From Cellvibrionaceae bacterium (GTDB lineage: Bacteria; Pseudomonadota; Gammaproteobacteria; Pseudomonadales; Cellvibrionaceae), in NCBI GenBank assembly GCA_027012915.1, contig JALUYN010000551.1:1-8841 (forward strand): 8,841 bases of DNA, written 5' to 3'. Both the position numbers and the translations under genes were made by a program. Of the stretch, positions 1 through 5,400 are shown one piece after another. Each line of letters begins with the position of its first letter. Within the stretch, counting starts at the first letter, position 1. Below the pieces are notes generated by a model that worked only from the letters and a program-made list of their open reading frames with translations, searched no databases and was not told the origin of the DNA.

Positions 1-2385
1 CTGCTGTGCCGAACTGATTTTAAACCAGCGCTCTTGGCGAAACCCCTGGTCGTCTACCAGCACTAACTTGTGCCAACCCGCTTCGATATTCAGCGCCACT
101 TCGTGAAACACTTCGGTGGTGGTGATATAGCGATCGTCGATGTGCCAGTGAACCTGACTGGTCGGTTGCTTGTGAGCGGCTTTGAATACGGTACGGCCTT
201 TTTCACCGCTGAGCTCCCTGGGAATAAACACCTGCGCACCTTCGCTTGGGTAGACAATTTCCATGGGCATATCCACTGAAAGATCCGCCAGACCTGCAAC
301 GCAGTCCGGGCGCCAGGGTGGCAGAGTTTGGTATTCCGGGTGGTGTTTACGCCAGTGATGTTCGATCAGCGGTGGCAGTACCAGCCAGGTTTGTCGATTG
401 ATTCTCGATATTGCTTCGCAGTTGCCGTGGACGCGATAGTCTCCGTTGGCATTCAACTGCACCATGCGATGGTAGGGCGTCTGTTGCTGAAAATTGCTGT
501 GGCGTGGCGCCCAGCTGGATTCGGAAGCGCATTCATTACCGGCCAGAAAGCCGTCGGCAATGCAGGTCTCAATCTGTTTCAGTGCCAGCAGTGGAGGCGC
601 GGGCCAGCTGCTTCTGGGCAACTGTTGAAACATTTCAAACAATACCGGTGCGGCACTGTTCAAGCCGGAGAGGCCAGCGATGCCCTCGCCACCGGCGTTG
701 CCGGCCCAGACTCCCACCGTGTAGTGGTTGTTGCTGCCCACGGCCCAGGCATCGCGCAATCCATAGCTGGTGCCGGTTTTCCAGGCGATGGTCTGACTGC
801 TGGCAAACTGGCGCCAGTAGTTGTCGACCCCGGGGCGCGATACATCTTGCAAGGCTTCCAGTGTGAGCCAGGCGCTGCCTTGTGAAAATAGTGGCTGGTG
901 TTTACTGCCGGTGAGTGAGGCGTCTCTATTTGTCAGCCAGCGCAGTGTCGTGCCTTCCTTTGCTTTGACTTCGTTTGCTTTGATGTCGTTTTCTTTGACA
1001 TGGTCGTCTCTGGCGCTGGCCATTAGCTGGGCATAGATTGCTGTGATCTCGTAAAGATTGGCCTCGGCGCCGCCGAGTATGAGGCTCAAGCCGTAGTCTT
1101 CTGCCGGTCGAAACAGCGTGGTCAGTCCCAGCTGTTGGAGGTCTTGATGGAATCGCGGCGCGCCGTAGCGTTGCAGCAGGTGCACCGCGGGAATATTCAG
1201 TGAGCGCGCCAGCGCCTGGTGTGCGGGAACCGCCCCGCGATAATCGTGATCGTAGTTTTCCGGTGTAAAGCCGTTGTAGTTGCTGGGGGTGTCCGGCACC
1301 AATGTGTTGGGCAGAATCTCTCCGGCGTCGAGCATGGCCGCGTACAACAGTGGCTTGAGAATGGACCCGGTGGAGCGAGGTCGGCTGGCAATATCGACGG
1401 CATCGCTGACGCCCTGCTGGCTGTAGTTGCCCAGATACGCGTGCAGCTCCAGACTGCGATTGTCGATCACGACAATGGCCAGATTGTTGACCCCCGCATC
1501 GGCAAGTCGTGCCCCTTGTCGCTCGGCGACCAGAGTGGTGTTGCGCTGCAACTCGGCGTTGAGCGTGGTGTGCCAGGCATGGTCATTTGGATGCTGTTGG
1601 CTGGCGCTGAGTAACAAATGGGGCGATAGTCGCGGCAGCGGGTACACGCCGTTGGGAAGGGGCTCCAACTGCGCCAGTTGCAGATCGGTAGCGCTGAGGT
1701 GTTTCTGGTTGTGGAGTTGTCTAAGCAAGCGATTGCGCTTACTGCGCAGTTGCTCGCGATTGCGGCCGGGATGAATCAGCGCCGGAGAGTTGGGCAGTAC
1801 CGCCAGCAGTGCGGCCTCGGCCCAGGAAAGTTGTTGCGGCTGGCGGTTGAAGTAGCGCCAACTGGCTGTATCCAAACCTATCAGGTTGCCGCCAAAAGGG
1901 GCGTGGCTGGCGTAGTGTTGCAGCAGCTGTTCTTTGCTGAAGTGCCATTCCAGCTTCAGCGCCAGCAGCGCCTCCATCGCTTTGAAGCGCAACGTGCGGG
2001 GTTGGTCTTGCAAAAGCATGCGCGCCAGTTGCATGGTCAGGGTGCTACCACCGGACACCACTCGACCCGCGCGCAGATTGCTTACGCTGGCGCGGGCGAT
2101 GGCGATGGGATCAATACCCGGGTGGTAGTAAAAACGCCGATCCTCAAAGGTGAGCAAGGCGGTGCGGTACTTTTCCGGCAGCTGCTCGCTGGCGGGAAAT
2201 CGCCATTGTTGATCGGCGGCAATACTCGCTGCCAGCAGTTCGCCGTTCTTGGCAAACAGAACCTTCGATTGCGATGGTTGCAGTGTGTTGGGCAATGGCA
2301 GCCACAGCATCCAGACGGCGAAAGCGCCAACCAGCGTCAGCGCTATTGCCGCGAGACTATTCCTGAGAAAACGCCGCATGTTCAT
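1..2385 (-). CDS. pbpC: Penicillin-binding protein 1C, 3' end outside window
   Basis: A bifunctional class A penicillin-binding protein that polymerises and crosslinks peptidoglycan from the outer face of the inner membrane. 795 residues are visible with no in-frame stop; E. coli PBP1C has about 770, so only a few C-terminal residues are probably missing. A single membrane segment lies at about residues 10-31. The GT51 glycosyltransferase domain follows, with catalytic Glu81 in FEDRRFYYHPGID, then RVVSGGSTLTMQLARML at 108-124 and Glu139 in KAMEALLALKLE. The transpeptidase triad is complete: Ser341-I-L-Lys344 (SxxK), Ser395-L-N397 (SxN) and KTGTS at 536-540. Residues about 706-795 (IVYPSEGAQVFIP onward) look like the C-terminal BiPBP_C domain typical of PBP1C. 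Four Cys (608, 619, 656, 695) lie between the two. The start at 2383-2385 (MNMRR) is chosen for the ATGA overlap with an upstream mini-ORF; ATG at 2377-2379 is the alternative. An in-frame TGA at 2410-2412 excludes a longer N-terminus from an ATG. Confidence 0.96.
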   Translation of the reverse strand, partial: MNMRRFLRNSLAAIALTLVGAFAVWMLWLPLPNTLQPSQSKVLFAKNGELLAASIAADQQWRFPASEQLPEKYRTALLTFEDRRFYYHPGIDPIAIARASVSNLRAGRVVSGGSTLTMQLARMLLQDQPRTLRFKAMEALLALKLEWHFSKEQLLQHYASHAPFGGNLIGLDTASWRYFNRQPQQLSWAEAALLAVLPNSPALIHPGRNREQLRSKRNRLLRQLHNQKHLSATDLQLAQLEPLPNGVYPLPRLSPHLLLSASQQHPNDHAWHTTLNAELQRNTTLVAERQGARLADAGVNNLAIVVIDNRSLELHAYLGNYSQQGVSDAVDIASRPRSTGSILKPLLYAAMLDAGEILPNTLVPDTPSNYNGFTPENYDHDYRGAVPAHQALARSLNIPAVHLLQRYGAPRFHQDLQQLGLTTLFRPAEDYGLSLILGGAEANLYEITAIYAQLMASARDDHVKENDIKANEVKAKEGTTLRWLTNRDASLTGSKHQPLFSQGSAWLTLEALQDVSRPGVDNYWRQFASSQTIAWKTGTSYGLRDAWAVGSNNHYTVGVWAGNAGGEGIAGLSGLNSAAPVLFEMFQQLPRSSWPAPPLLALKQIETCIADGFLAGNECASESSWAPRHSNFQQQTPYHRMVQLNANGDYRVHGNCEAISRINRQTWLVLPPLIEHHWRKHHPEYQTLPPWRPDCVAGLADLSVDMPMEIVYPSEGAQVFIPRELSGEKGRTVFKAAHKQPTSQVHWHIDDRYITTTEVFHEVALNIEAGWHKLVLVDDQGFRQERWFKISSAQQ
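959..1003 (-). repeat. Three-copy 15-base in-frame tandem repeat inside pbpC
   Basis: On the plus strand three units follow each other: TTTGCTTTGACTTCG (959-973), TTTGCTTTGATGTCG (974-988) and TTTTCTTTGACATGG (989-1003). Unit 2 differs from unit 1 at 2 of 15 positions and unit 3 is more diverged. The unit is five codons, so the frame is kept; the protein reads HVKEN-DIKAN-EVKAK at about residues 462-476, a short charged stretch between the SxN and KTGTS motifs of the transpeptidase domain. Confidence 0.75.
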
Positions 2386-2442
2386 CGGAAAAGCTTCATC
2401 GCAAAAATCTCACCGGAGAAACATCATCGCAAGTTGTTCACC
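2382..2442 (-). promoter_or_regulatory. Tandem mini-ORF leader and translational coupling site for pbpC
   Basis: After the A2M stop (2448-2450) the minus strand holds GGTGA (2442-2438), then ATG ATG TTT CTC CGG TGA (2427-2410, MMFLR). The stop TGA lies inside a second GGTGA (2414-2410), which is ten bases before ATG AAG CTT TTC CGA TGA (2399-2382, MKLFR). That stop overlaps the pbpC ATG (2385-2383) as ATGA, the usual geometry of stop-restart coupling. pbpC itself has no good Shine-Dalgarno at the normal distance, only weak GAAG, so its start may depend on ribosomes finishing the second mini-ORF. Translation of the mini-ORFs is inference; no attenuator hairpin was seen. Confidence 0.4.
2387..2442 (-). 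repeat. Diverged 28-base tandem duplication before pbpC
   Basis: Two adjacent 28-base units, 2442-2415 and 2414-2387 on the minus strand, match at 20 of 28 positions. Both begin GGTGA, have TGCGATGA ten bases further in at the same place, and end TCC. The mismatches gather between GGTGA and TGCG, while GGTGA and the ATG are kept. The unit ends one base before the pbpC start codon. Confidence 0.7.
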
Positions 2443-2447
2443 CCAAA

Positions 2448-5400
2448 TCAGTGACTGCCTTCGGCAACCACTTCCACCCATTGTCCGGCACTGCGCGTGT
2501 AGAGGCTCTCGTTGTACATTGCCTTGGCTTCCCAGCCGGGCAGGTAGTAGCGACCGGCGTAGGATGCGTTGAGCATGACTTCGATCTCCACGCTGTTCTG
2601 GCTGCGATCACTGTAGCGATAGTTGTAGCTGCGCCAGTTGTAGTTCTGCCACAGACTGAAGTAACTGTTTACGCGATCGTCGCGCAGATCCTGATAGTCA
2701 AGCGCTTCGCTAATGTCCTCGCCTTCCAGGCGGCGATTGCGAATCTGCCAGCCGCTGGGCATCACCATGCTTAGAGCAATGTCCTTCACGGCAATGTTCT
2801 TCATGGCAGGGTTACGCTGGCCGTTTGGCAAGCCGACTTTGACCCGGGCGATCAGATCCTGCCCCTGGGGCAATCGATTAACATCCAGTGCATTGCCATT
2901 GAGATCGGTGTAATCGATGTCCATGATCAGCCCCTGGCTTGCGGCCTGCTCATCGCCAATCGCTGGCACACCCTGATTGGCCACCTGCGCATAAAGTGGA
3001 TGTTCACTGTCGTTGCGAATTTGCAGTGAGCCATCGGCCAGTGATTGAGTGCTGATGGCCTGTTTGAAATAGTGCTGAATGGATTGCAGCGACTGCCACG
3101 CGTCCTTGCCTTTGCTGTGTTCGGTATTCAGTGCAAACAGATTGCTGCTGTTGGCATCCGGCCGCGAGCCAAATTCACTCAGGGCCATCAGCGCCCAGGC
3201 GGTACTCTGGGTGCTGTGCCATTGATCGCCGGACAGTTCGTTGGCAATGGCGCTCGCCATGTTCCAGGCGATTTGCTGAGTGGATCGCTGATCGGTGTTG
3301 TGATCCAACGCCATTAAAGCAATGGCCTGGTCGCGCAGTGGCGAGCCATAGGTATTGATGTTGTGCCTGTAATTGTCGTTACTGGAAATGCTGGCCAACA
3401 GTTCCGCGGAGATATCGGTCAGACCGGATGTTGCATAAGCCAGAGCCAGTAGTTGTCGAGTCAGGTTTGCGCTACCGGGGTTTTTCAACAGACGCTCACG
3501 CAGGCGATTCATGGCACCCAGATCCGGCGTGCCATTGAGGCTCAACACATAGGCTTGATAGCCGTGAGTTGCAGCATAACCCTCGGCGCGATTCAGTGCG
3601 GTGCGCACGGCGCCGATGGCATTGGCCAATATTTTTTGCGGCACGGCGTAGCCCTGCTGTTTGGCGCGAACCATAAAGTGGGTGGCGTAGCTGGAAGCCC
3701 ATGGGTTGCTGTAGTTCTGTCCGGGCCAGTAGCTGAAGTCGCCGTCGTCGGTTTGATGGCGCGCCAGCTTTTTGATTGCGGCATCCACATTGGTTTGAAT
3801 GTCGCTGCGCTGCTGTTCACTGAGCGTCAGTAACTGATGCAGTGTCAGCTGCGGCAGAGCCGCCGAGGTGGTTTGTTCAATACAGCCGTGGGGGTAGCGA
3901 ATCAGATATTCGAGGCGCTTGTCCAGATTCAGTGGTGGCAGACTGCTCACTGCCACCGAGGCCTTGTTGGTGCCGGGCAAGCCGTGAGGCTGTATCTGTG
4001 GCTGCCAAATCTCACCGGGTTGCAACAGTTTTGATAACTGTTCGACCCTGGCAGAATTGGCCGAGCGGGATTCAATATAGATGGATTCATGAGCGCGTTC
4101 GATTGTGACTTTGCCGTCGGCGCCGAGGACTTCCGCTTCGGCACTGACGGTGATGGTACCGCCACCGATAGCGTCGGCCACCTGCATATTCAACATCGCG
4201 ATTTGATCGCCCACACCGTCGAACTGCAATTCGGTTTCGGTAACAGGCAGCAGGAACAGATCGCTCGCTTCTACATTGATTTTTACGTTACGAATACTGT
4301 CGTTATTGGCGAATACATTGATTGGCAGGGCCAGTGTTTCTCCTGGCCCCAATACTCGCGGCAATGTCGTCAGCAGTGTTAAAGGTTGCGTTACAGTTAC
4401 GGACTTTTCTGCGTTGCCGTAGGCACCGTCATCCGCAGCTACCACCATCAGACGCACAGCTCCCATATAATTGGGCAGTGTGATTTTGTGGTGACGGGAT
4501 TCTCCCGCGGCCAGCTGGAAGGCGCCCAGGAATTTCACCACCGGTGGAAAACGGCGACGCTGGTTTTGGTCTTTTTCCTTATCGCTCTGACCGCCGCCAA
4601 TGCGAAGCAGGCGCTCCAGATTTGCACCGTAGGCTCCCGCGACGCTGTCGAACATATCCCAGGTGGCAACACCCAGTGCTTCTTTCTTGAAGAAAGAAGC
4701 ATGGGGATTTGGAGTTTGAAAATTGGTGATGCCGAGCAGGCCTTCATCCACCAGTGCCACGGTATAGTTCATGGCTCGGCCCTGTTGTTCACGCACGGTG
4801 AGTTCGATCTCGCTTTCCGGGCGCACGCTGTCGGGAGCTTCAATTACCGGCTGCAAATGGCTGGCAGGGTTGTCTACCAACAGCGGAATAACTCCGAACA
4901 AACGGATAGGCGCATCGCTGTCGCGGCTTTCGTGTGGCAATAGCAGGGTTACGCTAACGTAGGCATTGGGCGCCATGGCGTCGGTCACTGGTACTTCGAA
5001 CGAGCGAGAATTCGCTGGCAGTGTCAGCCATTTTTGTTCCAGTACGCGGCTGCCATTTTCCAGCGAGTACAATATCTGACCCTGGGACAGTTGTGGCAGC
5101 TTGATCACCGCTGTGTCACCCACCTGGTAGCGCTTCTTGTCGGTGGCCAGCATCAGCTGTGTGGCGGCATCGGGGTTGACCTGATTGTCCCAGCTCCAGC
5201 CGAGATAGATTTCCTTGCCGGTACAGTGTCGGCTCTGTTTGTCGCAGGCGCGTATCAAATACCGGCCCCACGGGTATCGATCTTTTTCCAGCGTCCACTG
5301 CGCGCGACCGTTACTGTCGGTGAGCAGTTTCTGTTGCTGCAGTTGATCGACGTGACGATCATTGATGTAGTTGGCCAGATCGCTGTGGCTTTGATCCCAC

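Noticed and set aside
1..2385. Possible frameshift or premature stop in pbpC
   Set aside because: Every codon from 2385 to 1 was read; there is no in-frame stop, and the GT51 and transpeptidase motifs follow in order in one frame.
2386..2447. Possible attenuator or riboswitch in the A2M-pbpC gap
   Set aside because: No stable stem was seen and the gap is too short for a known riboswitch; the tandem mini-ORF reading explains the visible structure better.
1678..2454. A 258-residue open frame on the plus strand opposite the start of pbpC
   Set aside because: It lies wholly antisense to the well-supported GT51 domain, has low-complexity Gln/Arg/Gly composition and no recognisable domain; it is a shadow of the pbpC codon pattern.
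4386..4943. A 185-residue plus-strand open frame within the A2M gene, and similar frames at 328-885, 5034-5549, 7140-7649 and 7686-8180
   Set aside because: All are antisense to intact coding sequence, show no family motif, and no initiation signal with supporting context was seen.
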